A stretch of 64,000 nt of DNA from Chanos chanos (taxonomy: Eukaryota > Chordata > Actinopteri > Gonorynchiformes > Chanidae). Below the pieces are notes generated by a model that was not told where the DNA came from, did no database searches, and worked only from the letters and a program-made list of their open reading frames with translations. The position numbers and the translations under genes were made by a program. Every line of letters begins with the position of its first letter. Position 1 is the first letter of the stretch. Shown here piece after piece: positions 25,267 through 37,722 of the stretch. The stretch spans positions 17,943,565 to 18,007,564 of the forward strand of contig NC_044498.1 in the NCBI RefSeq assembly GCF_902362185.1. The letters run 5' to 3'.

Positions 25267-28164
25267 CACATTGCCAACATCCCCGACCAAAATTACTCCC
25301 TTCCCCGGGAATGGGTGCGATGCACTCGGGGAAGGGAGCGATTTGGTTAGTATACTGAATGACTCGGTTACTTCTGACAAAGAACAAGAACAAAAGAATA
25401 ATGAATGTGAAAGAGACAGAACAAAATCTCCGAAGTACCTGTTCTCTCATGCTCATAACCTCAGTCAAACAACAGAGCAGCAAGTTAACGGCTTAACCTG
25501 TTCAACTGAGGATGATTTCAGCCACAGTCACACAGAGAACACTTCTGACGAGCTGACATCGTCTATGGACAACCGTGCCAACCGAACTGGAGATTCAAAC
25601 AGTAATGACCATCACGAGGACGGACTGTGTTTCACTTGTCACCACCCTCACACGAACAACAATTGCGTTAACGATATGTTCTCTTCGTCGGGAACCGAAA
25701 CGAGTCATATCCATACAGTTACAGGAGATGCTGAGGACATCAAAGACGTGTATGACCAAGCAAACGTTTTCACAACGTACGAGCCGCCTCTGAACGAAGA
25801 GGGCAATTCAACGGCTGGATCCCAGTTATTGGAACCCGTTTCCAAAGAGGCTGCCCAGGCGCCGGTCGCTGAACTAGCCAGGTTAGAACTAAACCGTGAA
25901 TCTGGGAGTAGCGAGGAGATCCGTTATGTGCGCTACGAATCCGAACTTCAAATGCCGGGTATTATGAGACTGATAACGAAGGATTTGTCTGAGCCCTATT
26001 CGATATACACTTACAGGTACTTCATCCACAACTGGCCGCAGCTCTGCTTTCTGGTACGTAAAAGCAGCTGGTGAAAGAACAGCTGCTGCTTCATTGTCCC
26101 TTGTGTTTTTGGTCACCTGTGGCATTTCCAGTACATTTAGTGACAAGGCTGCACCGTAGGGCACTGCTATAGCACGTCAGAGCGCTGTGTATGGAGGACT
26201 TGATGAAGTTATGTCTACACTGGTCCCAATGCGATGTAACATTTATGAACACAGCTCATTTGTGGTTTCATAAAGCCTACTTGCGTTGTGTATTTACTTT
26301 GTACTTGAAGACAAAATAATTACTTTACAGAATGGAATGGCGAGCAGGAAGAGATATTTGGAATTGGAAAGCACTAGTACTCCTCTGTCAATAATGAGTG
26401 ACCTGAGCCACACACACACACACTCTCCTTAATATAGCACAGCCAACATGCCCTGGAATTCAGTGTATGATGTGAATTTCTGGTGTGCATCACTCAGTGA
26501 GGGCTAATGTTTCCCCTCAGGTTAGTGTCAAAAAGTTCTTGGATTGGAGACCTTGCATGAAGCCTGTTAGTTAGTGAGGTATTCTGTCAAATAATACTCT
26601 TTTCAAAATGCGATCTTTCAAAAGTCGTTCTTTACCATAGCTGTTTGGAATTCCAGCTGTCAGCACTTTTGTACTGTATTGGAATTCTGCTTAACCACAG
26701 ACGTAATCAACCGTCTCTGATTTCTCAACTAATTCTTAATTGGTTATTGATTATAGTGTATTATGCAGGTGCATGGATCTCCTATCCTCGCCCTTGAATC
26801 TGGAGCCAGTGAGCTCTCCCTTTCCCCTCTCATTTCATGTGGGCGTGCGCCATAGGTGATTTGTAGGGGGATGGGGGGGTGCCATCCCCCTTGTCAGCAA
26901 AATGACCAAAATGCATCCCCCTTGTTAACCTGCCATCCTCCTATATACTCTATAGAGTAGAGTCAGTGACCATTTGGCCGTCCTCCCTGTTAAAAAATAA
27001 CAAATCACCTACTGGCTGTACATATGGCTTGTAACACCGCAACAGTGCATTTGGTGTAGCCAGACCACCAGACTGCTACCTCTCAGCTGTGACTGCAGAC
27101 AGAGGACTGCAGTGCTGCATAGCATTCATAGGCACATATTTCTACCAGAGAGTGTGTGTGTGTGTGTTCATGAGAAATATAGGATTCACACATCAGTGTC
27201 ACTTCAGACATCCATACAACTGTAAATACGTGCTCCGTCTGCAGTTTTGCATAACTGTTTGTTGATTCACTGAAAACATGGATATTTTTGTTATAAATAA
27301 ATCTACTGTCTTCATGTTTGTGCTATATCCCAGGCAATGGTTGAGCAGGAATGTGTGGGAGCCATTGTATGTAAGCTGGATATGCATAAGAAGATGTTCA
27401 GACGCGGGTACATTGCCATGCTTGCAGTAGACTCAAAACACCGGAGGAAAAGCATTGGTGAGCTGCCCTCTCTCAAACTCCTGGGAAGGTTCTGGGAGGG
27501 TGCATGCCTATGGGGCTGGGTGTAAGCGAATGCTGGGTTTAGGGAAAGCTTCAAGACTGTTTGGACACACTTCCCTTCAGACTCATGTTGTTTCTGTCTT
27601 TTTTTTTTTTTTTTTTCTTTTGCTTTGGTTGTTATAGGTACTAACCTGGTGAAGAAAGCCATTTATGCCATGGTAGAAGGAGATTGTGATGAGGTGAGTC
27701 AGTTTGAATCCAACACACTTTCACATTAGTGCCTCATTCAGTTCACTAAAAAAACTTACATGTTGGTCATAATTTCAGGTGTAATTAGGGAGAGGATTGT
27801 CCTTATTCCTAGACTGGCTTTACAGACCTGAAATTGATAGTTTTGCTAAAGAATTAGAAATTTCATTTAATTATTAGTTCTGAAAAAAGCAAAGAGTAAT
27901 ACAAATGAATACTGGACTTGCACAAAATTGAGAGAAATGTCAGACACAGTAAATCTTTGATAAGGCAAAGGAGTGTTCGTCTTACTAATTCATTCACTTC
28001 TTTCTCTCTTTTTATGTATGTTTAAGGTGGTACTAGAGACGGAGATCACTAACAAATCGGCTCTGAAACTCTATGAGAACCTGGGCTTTGTGAGGGACAA
28101 ACGACTCTTCAGATACTATCTAAACGGAGTGGACGCCCTGCGACTGAAACTGTGGCTCCGCTAG
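25238..28164 (+). CDS. naa30: N-alpha-acetyltransferase 30, NatC catalytic subunit, four coding exons
   Basis: Coding exons 25238-26053, 27334-27457, 27638-27693 and 28027-28164 join with GT-AG borders into 377 residues (human 362). Naa30 with Naa35 and Naa38 acetylates the N terminus of proteins starting Met-Leu/Ile/Phe and similar, on cytosolic ribosomes. Residues 1-227 are polar and low in complexity, as is usual. The GNAT domain starts at [10 protein letters not shown] (228) and continues through [53 protein letters not shown] and [14 protein letters not shown], almost identical to mammals. One oddity: the acetyl-CoA loop reads RRKSIG (residues 309-314), where family members have R-R-x-G-I-G, so a normally invariant Gly is Ser312. 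The start ATG has a good context and follows a probable 5' UTR splice acceptor at 25206. Confidence 0.95.
26216..26356 (-). repeat. Right arm of the inverted duplication (naa30 intron 1)
   Basis: This is the reverse-complement partner of 24754-24898. It starts 162 bases after the end of naa30 exon 1. The pair encloses about 1.3 kb that includes the whole first coding exon. Confidence 0.85.
26853..27011. mobile_element. 159-bp MITE in naa30 intron 1
   Basis: The segment begins TAGGTGATTTGT and ends with the exact reverse complement ACAAATCACCTA. If the outer TA is the duplicated target, the inverted repeats are 10 bases and the insertion is Tc1/mariner-like. The interior has no coding capacity; it carries CATCCCCCTTGT and near-copies of it. 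Confidence 0.6.
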
Positions 28165-28652
28165 GCTGGTTCACTGGAGCCCCCCCCCCTCCCCCCTCAC
28201 ACATATGAACACACACAGACACACAACCCTCTCTCTCCAGCTTGGGAAATGTTTTCCTATGGTCTCCCCTAACCTTATTGGTGAAATAAGCTGAAAATCT
28301 ATTTTTGTCTATCTGAAGGACCCAGATGACTAGTGAAAGAGTGAGAGATGACTGTCTCCCCCAGCATATTAGGCCGAAGACCTAATACCCACATAGGACT
28401 GTTTGTTTGCACCCTGTTTTGGGTGTTATTGAATTGAAACCATTAACACAAGCAGGACTAGACCCTCATACCTCTAGAGAAAGGACCACCAGGAGGTCCA
28501 ACTAGAATTCCTCCAAACAGCATTTGAATTAAGATGATGTCTTGGGGGAATAAGCGTGTTTGTGTCCAGATGTGGAATTTATTTTTGTGTTTTTGTTGAG
28601 TGGAGTGTGTGTGTGAGTGTTTGGTTGAATGTCTGGTTGTTCACTGTTTTCC

Positions 28653-28678
28653 TTTTTTTTTTTTTTTTTTTTTTTTTT
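28653..28678. repeat. Poly-T tract
   Basis: About 26 consecutive T on the plus strand, with no retroposon body recognised beside it. Confidence 0.85.
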
Positions 28679-29043
28679 GAAGTTTTCCCAGAGTCAGTAG
28701 TCACTTGACTGTGAAAACATGTCCATAGACATACTTGGGGAATGTCTGTGTAAGTTTGGGGTGCGCAAGGAGACAGCTGTTAGCTGTCACTGTTGAACCT
28801 CACCAGAACAAACCTGAATCTCTCAATGCACTATCATCCAGTGGAAACTGTCCAACTCCAGCACAGAGAAGCACTATCATCTTCAAGAGCTTCTGCTGCA
28901 CCCCTCAACCTCACAGGCAGAGATGAGGTACTTCTGGTTTGGAACCAGAGGGATTTTGTGTGTATTCTGTTCAATGTGAGTGGAACCAGCTTCCTCTCAA
29001 ATCATTCAATGAACCAACCCTAAGCGTGCGCAGCCAATCAGGG

Positions 29044-29111
29044 TTAATGGCTTACTGCTAATGGTAATGCCATTGGCTTAATGGCTTACTGCTAATGGTA
29101 ATGCCATTGTC
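29044..29111. repeat. Tandem duplication of a 34-base unit
   Basis: Two adjacent copies of a unit beginning TTAATGGCTTACTGCTAATG, differing only at the last positions. This suggests a recent local duplication. Confidence 0.9.
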
Positions 29112-29960
29112 TTTTTCTTTTTAAACTGTATGGATCAAATCACCATCACAGCAAACTTGAAATGTGGTTGTCATGGTTACCAGCCTGCATGTGTGTGTGC
29201 CAGGCTAACTTGCACTTCTGTTTACTGGTGGCTAACACACACACACACACAAATTTACATACATACACACACAGAGCTCAGTATCTTTGTATACTGCTCC
29301 TGTTTCACTTTCCCAGTGTGGCAGTAATAACATCAGTATTCTCTATTGTGAGCTGGAGGCAAATTCAGAGTAAGAGTATGGCGTGATAGTCTCCAAAGCT
29401 GCTTTCCTCAGACTTATTTTGCTGTGTTAAGCTGATATGTGCACCATCTAAACTGATAGGGAAATTGCAGTGATCCAGTTGATTACCTGAAAGTTGCAGG
29501 TCAAATCATTCACATCATGGATTCTTCAGGTACTCAATATTTCATGCACATATTTGAAGTATTCAGTTATAAGTCTTTGTTTTTCGAGGCCTTCAAAGAA
29601 AACCATTCTATTTAATCTCTAAATTGTTGCAGTTCTGTTCAGAATGAGAGTGAATTTGACAAAGTTTGAGAACCACTATTCAAAACCGTCCTGTGCCCCC
29701 CAGTGACCCTTAGAACAAGAGGCTGGTTTAATCTCAGAGTGCAAGTCAGGAGTTGTCATGCATTTCATTACAGTTAATTATGCATCAAGTATGCCTGTTT
29801 CATTTTTTTTGTTCTTGAGTACAAAAATAACACTGAAATGCACTTTGTTTCAGAATTGCTGCTGTGTGTGGGTGTGCGTAGAAGCATTTGAGTGAAGTTA
29901 CATTCTCTCTTTTGCTAAATTGAAGTTGACAGCTTTCTTATTTTCATGCAACACCTCTTT

Positions 29961-29976
29961 TGGCCAGTAGGTGGCA
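29961..29976 (+). promoter_or_regulatory. CTCF-like motif
   Basis: TGGCCAGTAGGTGGCA is a close match to the vertebrate CTCF core. It lies between the naa30 coding region and the naa30/armh4 convergent ends. Confidence 0.35.
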
Positions 29977-30875
29977 CAGTATCAGTCTGTTCTCCCAGCC
30001 TTACTTGGGCTGCTGCCACATGGAGACGGCTGGGACTTCAAGGGACTGTCCCAGTGCCATGCCTTCAGCATCAATGTGTGTAGGAAGCAAAAACAAAAGA
30101 GAGAGAATAGACCTCCTATTGATCTCTTATCAGTTCTCCTTTGTCTGTGTGTGTGTATATCTGGACTTCTGCTCATTTTGTATTTTAGTTACGATTAAGG
30201 TAAGAGGGGAGTTGTGCTGTAGGAATATTTGTTTCCGCACTTGTAATACTGACCCTGCGTACCAAGAACAAAACTTTGCCCTGAGGCAAACCACATGACA
30301 GTGGGCCAAAGTGGTCCTATAAATGGAACCTGGAACAAACTATTCCATGCAGGATAAAAATGTGAACAGAGAACAAAGTTTGAGCGCCTAGCTTTTAACA
30401 GGAACACACAGAGTGAGAGGACGGGTATAAGAGTGACTCATTCAGTCTTCAGGTTTGATGACACCTGTCCGAATACGGTGTCATCAGCGAGAGTGGAACA
30501 GACAGGTAACCCAGCTCTCTCTCCCTCTGTACAATGACACCGATCTCATAGCATCATCTATGGAGAAGGGGGGTCCAACACATCATACTCACAAGCCCCT
30601 TTGCCTCAGACCAATCACAGGCAAGGGATGTGAGAGGAAGAGGCCTGTTTGCCTTTCCATGGGTAATGCACTGTAAAGTTTGAAACGGTCTGTGATGGTA
30701 ATACAGTATGAATAATCTTTGAGACCTGCAGAGGTGCTGGTCTGTATGAGCACTGGTTGTGCTGAGGGTTGAGTTTTGCATGTCCAGTCTCCCTCCCTGT
30801 TTTGACTTTGATTTCAGTGTGAAAATGTCCCAATATGATCTTTAATTTGATGTGGGGGAAAAAAAAAAAAGTCCA

Positions 30876-30881
30876 AATAAA
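30876..30881 (+). terminator. Candidate naa30 polyadenylation signal
   Basis: AATAAA is followed by a T-rich tract at 30889-30897, which is a suitable downstream element. Confidence 0.4.
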
Positions 30882-31047
30882 TTATTTGATTTTTTTTGTA
30901 CTTGCTGTGGTTCTTTGCCTCTGTATTTGATTTTTGATTTGAACTTACTTTACATGGTTTCACAGAAACAATAATTAACTGATAGAGACACATTAAGAAC
31001 TGATAAACAGTTTTTTTTCAGATGGATATATCTTTCTTAAAGGTGCA

Positions 31048-31053
31048 TTTATT
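31048..31053 (-). terminator. Candidate armh4 polyadenylation signal
   Basis: TTTATT on the plus strand is AATAAA on the minus strand, about 950 bases past the armh4 stop codon. If used, the armh4 and naa30 transcripts would end within about 170 bases of each other. Confidence 0.3.
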
Positions 31054-31998
31054 ATTGGGTACTTCATTAAGATCTACATGTTGCACATATATGGTATGAT
31101 TTATACACAGGTGACACAAAATGCTATAAAACATGGCATTCACCTGAATTAACAGCAAATATACACTTCAAAATGACCACAAGACACACATTAAGTATCT
31201 AGTAATGTTGCATATTAATCATAATGCTACAGAATGAGGGAGAGTATTTAGTATGTTACGCTATCCTGGCAGAACAGAAGGGAATGATGAGCTCATATTA
31301 GAATATTACACTGTCTAAGTAGAATGAAATGTGCAATGTTTAGTGGACTGCATTTCCAAACAGTTAACCATACTTTGAGTCCCTCAAGTTTCAGTCTGCT
31401 TTACCGTTAGAAGTGGTTCAGTTTCCATTAACTGAACCACTGGGGGGAAAGTGCTTTCTTTAAATGGTTCGGCTATGATCAGTATTTAAGAATATATTGG
31501 TATGATTTGTAAGCACAATATTCTATAGAAAAAGCTGAATATAGCTATTGTCATGTTATATATTATTTAAAATATTCTCATAGCCCTAATTATTTTATGT
31601 GTGTATGTTAGTATACATAATGTATGTGTTTGGATATTTACAGGGCCACTACATGAGACAGACTTCTATAGGTATTATTCCATTACTTAGTTAGAGATGC
31701 ATTTGACAGGAAAAGAAACACATGTATGCAAGAGACTAAGCGACTGAAAGAACATTTCAGAAACACTGTGCAGAATATTTTTTTTTTCATGTTCATAAAA
31801 TGCTTGCTTATAGTATGCCAATACTTAACTCTTCTGACTGATATTGCTGGCCTGCATTCTTTAAAGAACATAATTTAAGATATCCATAAAGTAATGGTCA
31901 TCTGCGTGAAAATATACATCTGTCTGTTCTTGGCAACGCACGTCATGATCTCATAATTTATCTTGAATGTAAAGATCTCATTTGGTGTTTAGATGGGC

Positions 31999-34900
31999 TC
32001 AAAATTCATCTTCTGAGCTGTCAGCTAGAAGCATAGCTTGGTCTGGCCCATTTCGAACTTCACTAGGTTGCTGGGGAAAGATCAGATCAGACCAAAGATA
32101 ACATATTCTCGTGAGCTTGTATGGCATCATGTCCAACATAAAATAATGGCTAGAATATTTCACAAGTTGACAGTAAATTTCACTAAAGCGCCTCTAAGAT
32201 GCTACCAAAGTGAATGAACTAAAAGTCCAATTTTATAGCAGGATATACACCAACAGTGCAATGCATTTGATGTAGTCCTGCTCATCATATTTCTATTTAA
32301 CTTAAAATGCTCACAGAATTTAGCTCAGGCAACGCAAATATCCCTAACACCACCACTCATGCTTCATTTAATTTTCTACAGCTGATTTTATAAAGACAAT
32401 CTTCCCATGGCCTGCTGCACCAAAAGAAGAGATATGTAAGGCACAGCATCTCTGAAAAACTTGACTATTTGACAGACACATTATTAACACACTACAATGC
32501 TAATGACTGCATCATCAGGGCAAGCTCAATGCTATAACTTGGTATAGATTTTTGGGTATCAAGAGAAAACATGTCAATCAATTATAACATCATAGCCCTA
32601 TAGTGCTGCTGTTCAATTCCATTAATAGTGACAAACACTGAGAGACTGGTATCATGACCATGTTTTATCTTGTTATACAATTTGTCTCACTAACAGTTCC
32701 AAATGAGCTGAAACGTGGTACGTGGCATCTTTAAGACAGGGTGATTCAGCTGTGCCAAGGACTTGTCATCACTTCAAAAAGGGGCTGACTAATGAGTCAG
32801 CTGTAATTCCAGAGAGGTACATTTTTAGGATATTGAGAACAATTTGTCAATGCCAAGACAAATTAACTCGGCAGTAGCTATACGATTTAAGGTTAAAAAG
32901 AAACATGATAACAGAAGTGTGTGTGATTTGGCGATATTGCAATGTTTTTTTTCCCACTCATTAACAGGAACCATTTACTTGGCAGGCTTCATTGCTGCTT
33001 ACTGCTTTATTTTACGTGGAATTTTCTTGTCATCTTCCTTGAAAGTGATCCCATCACCACAGATCAAATTAATCTTGTTTTTTGCACATTCAGTCAAGAG
33101 AATACACTGCTCACTCACATATCTATGGCTGCAAACATACTCTGAGCTAATGTTAAACTATTCATATGGACTCCTTCATTTAGATTCCTCAGGATGAAAT
33201 GGACTTAATGACTGTGACTGGTTTAAGGCAGGAAAATCTAATTCAACCACTCAGAACTAAAGGCAAATCACCTGTAGGAAATCTGTCTATTTTCTTTATT
33301 TTGATTTTTGTCTTGCTCACCTTCCGCCTCTGGTGTTTGAAGTTGTTCCTTCTCCTGCGATGGATCTGCCTTATGCTATAAAGAGCCCCAACAAAGAGCA
33401 GAGCACCAGCTATGCCAATGCCAACTGGTGCCAGCATACCAGAGACATACCCTGCCTTTAAGGAGGAGAGCACAGAATGGGGGTAAATGTTTGATTGTTC
33501 TACAGGTGAATGCTGAGAGAGAAACCATTATAAGGAGTCTTTTACCTTTTCCCGGATGAGTTCAACCCAGCTGCGCACTAGAGAGGGAGAGAGAGATACT
33601 ACAAACATGAGCCCGACAAAAGAGGAACAGGTAATTGAGTATTCCTCCATTCGTGAGATATTACACTACATTAGATTAAACTGGACTCTATCTGACTCCT
33701 CAGTTAGCTTGATAATTTATGTTGACATCATGTCAAGTCAGGAATGTCCAGTAGGAATACTCCCATTGGACAATCTTGCAATTTGACAGTGCATTTAAGT
33801 GATAAACATAAGTATTTAAGTTCTGCTTATTGAGAAATCAACCTTTGTGAAATACCCACTTAGGTTTGGACCCTTACTATGGAGAGAGACACAGAGAGTG
33901 TGTGTGTATTTGTGTGGGTCTGTGTCTGTCTCCTGGCTGTTTCTTCATCCCTTGTCTTAACCCCCAGTTCTGAAGTGTTTTCATATGTCTGCATGTGTGC
34001 ACGTCTGTTTCTGATCTTCAGTTGTAATTGAGGAGAGCGTGCATGTGTTTGGGTGTGCTTATGGTCCCACCAAGTCCCTGGTTCCGCTGTACCCAGACAG
34101 GTGGAGGGGGAATCAGGCTGTACGTGGGCCGAACGGGAGCCGAAACAGGAACCTCCGTTACATCTTCTTCACTCTCTTCTTCCTCTGAGGCATCTTCCTC
34201 ATCCTCATCCTCATCTAGTTCCTCTATAGCGCAGAGAACCATAACCATGAGAACAAACACATTAAAGAGCACTAGGTTAGAATTATTTTGCATTTGAATA
34301 TCTATGTTCCATTTGATTGTGCAGGTCTCGAATAGATATGTAAAACTGATTCGTGATTGCTTCACAAATAACAGTTTAAATCATAATACACTTCGGTCAA
34401 AAATGTTGGCCAGAATTTATGTAACTGAAACAGAAGATTCTCAATCAATTTTTAATCAATCTATATGATTCTTATTAAGGTTTCAATCAGGTATGCATTA
34501 CATGACATACTGCGTATGTTTTTTTTATTTCCAGAAACCTACCTTCATATTCTAGTTCCTCCAGACCTGATTTAGGTTTGGGTGTTGGTAAGGGAGTTGC
34601 CTTGGCAACGGCAGGAATCTGTGTCATGCCACTGGCTGCTGTGCTGGCAGAGGAAGGAGGAGGGGCTTTATCCGACGTCATTGTTGTGTCAGGATCTGGA
34701 GGAGCCAATTACAACGCACTTCATCACTCCAAACAAATCACACTCTCTAAGTGACTCAAACAGCAGGGGTTTTTTTTTGCCATTTGTGGTAACAGAATAG
34801 GACTGCATCATCAAAATGTAACGCTAAAAGAAGTATGCTCTCATAAAAAGTGTGTAAGCACTGCTCGGTCATTAATGGTACCCAATGCATCACATACACT

Positions 34901-36431
34901 CACTCTGTTTCTCCTTTCTCCACTCCACATGGTCTGTTTCTGCTCCAGACAGTTCTGTGCTGATTGGCTGTTGGGCCTGAGTAACAGCATCTGAGCTCTC
35001 TGCTCCTGACATCTGCCATGGTGAGGTCCAGTCAGAATCTCCCAGAAGGGAAACATCAGAGGTAGCATGTTCCGTATCCATGGAGGCCATCTGCTCAAGT
35101 TCCGCCTCCGCCAGCATCCCCGTCATAGGTGCTACAGTGGCAGAGACATCCAGGGATGTGACATCATCGAAGGGCTCAAAGATCAGAGGCAAGTCCTCGG
35201 AAGACATTGTCGCCTCTGTTCCAATCTCCTCCTGAGAGAATGGCAGTTCACTTGCTTCCTCTGCTTTACACAAAAACAGTTGAACAAAAAGGATGACTTA
35301 CTGGGAATCTTCACCCTGATACAATTCAGTTCCCATCAATAAAACCTAAAGGAATCTGTAATTAAAATTGACATCTGATATAGAGCACAGAACCTGAAAG
35401 CCAGAGACCGAAAAATCATTGAAACAGACTAATTTCTTTTATGCATACTTCAATTTCTCTTTGCTTTCATTCCTTTACTTTGTGTTTTTCTTCAAGTACA
35501 AAAGTCAGTGTCAAAAGATAAGGAACTACATGTTGTAACAAACACAATAATTGTCCCATATGGTCTCCATTTACATGAAACAGTGCCACAGTTCAGAACA
35601 GGACAAAACCTAAAGCCTTCAGCTTCCAATCAGTCAACAGAGGAAGTGTCAGTAAACACGTCTGATCTCTATCTGAATCCATTTCAAACTAGGAACCAGC
35701 CTTCTCAGCTCTCAGACAGGAAAGGGCTCTTTAAATCCTCTTAACGTAGAGCTACACAAAACATCATTTTACAGAAAATTCTTATTTTCATCAAAATCTA
35801 GAATAAAACAAATAATGAACTGAGTATGACAACAATTAAACTACACACATGGTAGTAAGCTTACCCAAAGAAGGAATAAGTAAGTCACATTGTGACACTA
35901 TGCATTCATATCCAACTGTCAGAGGTTGAGAGGAATGGCTGAAGCCTCCTGGCTGTGAGCTCTAGTCCCTGAGCAGTCACACTCATTTATTTCAAGCCCT
36001 AACTCTAAAATAGAAAGTAATTAGGCTGCAGCCAGCACTTGCTCTGGTTCAAAGTGGAATGAGAAAAATCAGACTCTTTCTGTAGGGAGTGAAGTCTGTT
36101 TGTAGCTCACTGAATCCCTCTCATTTCTCATATGTTCTGTGTTTTATAACGAAACCTACAAATGTACACAGACAGACAAAGACACAAAGGGAGACACTTA
36201 TTGTGTTTACTACATTTTCACCAAATCACTAGTCCTCAAAAGGCATTACTTCTTATTGCTCTTCATCTTTTGAAGTCAGACTCAGTAAGCATACAGAAAA
36301 ATCACTGGTTTGTTAAATGCAAACAACACAGATGTGCATTGTCAGTCCTTTTAACTGCAAAGTCTGCTGCTCTGTTGCAACTTTTCTTGATCTTAGACCT
36401 CATGCAGAAATGATAGCACACCTTATCCATT

Positions 36432-36472
<41 letters not shown>

Positions 36473-37722
36473 CTAATTCAGTTCACCCACCAAGAGCTGA
36501 CACCTTGATGAGCTCACTCATGATGTGGTATAGGACTATAAAAAACCCTTAAGACTGAGATTAAAAGCGCTGCTCTATAGTGTGACTGACAGTATAGGTT
36601 GCTTCCCCAAAAACACCCACGACAGATTTGAATTTTATTGGGCCGTGTCATTCACTCACCTCCTTGTAGATGTACTGGCTCTGTCCAAGTACCAGCAGAC
36701 TCAATCAATCCAGGGCTTAGCACTCTCTCCTGAGGTCCTGTGGTAACAGAGAAGGGCGCGTTCGGTGCTCTGAATGGCCCAGCTGAAAACCCTCCGGCCT
36801 CTTCAGTGGTACTGTCCCAAGCAGTGAGAGTGGTGAGGATGGGAGGAGGGTGGCTAACAGACTCATGGCCAGACGAGTAAACCAAGGGTGTCAGCTCAGT
36901 CATTGCTCCTTTCCGGTTCCCTGGCTTTTGCAGACTAGACAATTTCTCTGTGGACAGCTGAGTTATCTGTGTTGTCCATCTATCCTCCCGTTCTTGTGAA
37001 GGAGACGTACTGTCAGGCCAGACTTGTGAGGGCTCCCCCAGCATCTCTCCAACATAGTGGAGAGAACTTCCGTCCTGCTCGGACTCCTTCGGCTCCGGTG
37101 CCATCTGCTTCTCCATCTGAGCGCCAAGACTGAATCCTGTTGGCTTTGGCAATGGTGTAGATTTGGCCATAGTGAAGCTCCTACTGTCTGAAGGCAACAC
37201 TGTTGCAGTAAAGCTGTGATACAGACTCTCTTTGGGTGTATATCCAGATGATCTTCTCTGGTCCATACCAGCAAATGTTTCAGAGGGGACTGGAGACAGG
37301 GAGCTCTTCCTCCCCTTCTCGTCTGAAGTCCACAGAGGATTCTCTGTCGCTGAGCAATTTCCTTGACACTGGACAGAAGCATCAGCTTCTTTCTGGGCCA
37401 ACACTCCCTGGCTCTTTTCATTGTTCCCCGGTGCCTCTCCTTCTTGCCCTGCATTTGCTATATCCTCAGCATTCTCTCTTACAGTCTGAGCCCTTCCATG
37501 CTCCTCCACGGGTTGAGCTGATGATGGTGCCTCAGTTATAGTCAGACACTGCTGTCCTACATCACGCTGCTCTGCCAGAGATATTGACGTTTGTGTTGGT
37601 TCTTGGTCATGTCTGTTACAGCCGTTGGTCAGTGGTTGCTGGATGTTCCCCAAAGGGGCAGCCCAAATGGAGAGACAGACCCAGGCCAATAGTAAACTGT
37701 GCAGAGTTGAGCAGTAAAGCAT
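31999..37722 (-). CDS. armh4: Armadillo-like helical domain containing protein 4, single-pass membrane protein, seven coding exons
   Basis: Minus-strand exons, 5' to 3': 36660-37722 (CDS part), 34904-35263, 34543-34695, 34071-34223, 33546-33577, 33321-33455 and 31999-32070. Phases fit at every junction and give 655 residues (human C14orf37/ARMH4 about 774). The start chosen, MLYCSTLHSLLLAWVCLSIW, gives a clean signal peptide; it follows a strong acceptor at 37803, so an upstream non-coding exon is likely. The ectodomain is long, polar and Ser/Thr/Pro-rich with an acidic patch (ELDEDEDEEDASEEEE). Residues QRNQGLVRSWVELIREKAG lead into the membrane segment (about 592-613, APVGIGIAGALLFVGALYS), then an RRRR stop-transfer and the short tail ending MLLADSSEDEF, which is shared with mammals. 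The human protein is reported as a type I membrane protein that modulates mTORC2/AKT signalling. Diverges from actr10 and converges on naa30. Confidence 0.92.
36435..36471. repeat. (CA)n microsatellite in armh4 intron 1 of the coding set
   Basis: Eighteen CA units without interruption. Confidence 0.9.

Larger units (their letters stand above)
28165..30881 (+). other. Probable naa30 3' UTR and downstream sequence
   Basis: No further exon is seen. The stretch holds a long T-run (28653-28678), a 34-base tandem duplication (29044-29111), CA repeats and a CTCF-like motif (29961). It ends at an AATAAA hexamer at 30876. A long 3' UTR is usual for naa30, but I cannot say which polyadenylation site is used. 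Confidence 0.4.

Noticed and set aside
32844-33197. 117-codon plus-strand frame in armh4 intron 6
   Set aside because: No family resemblance, AT-rich, antisense within an intron; likely chance.
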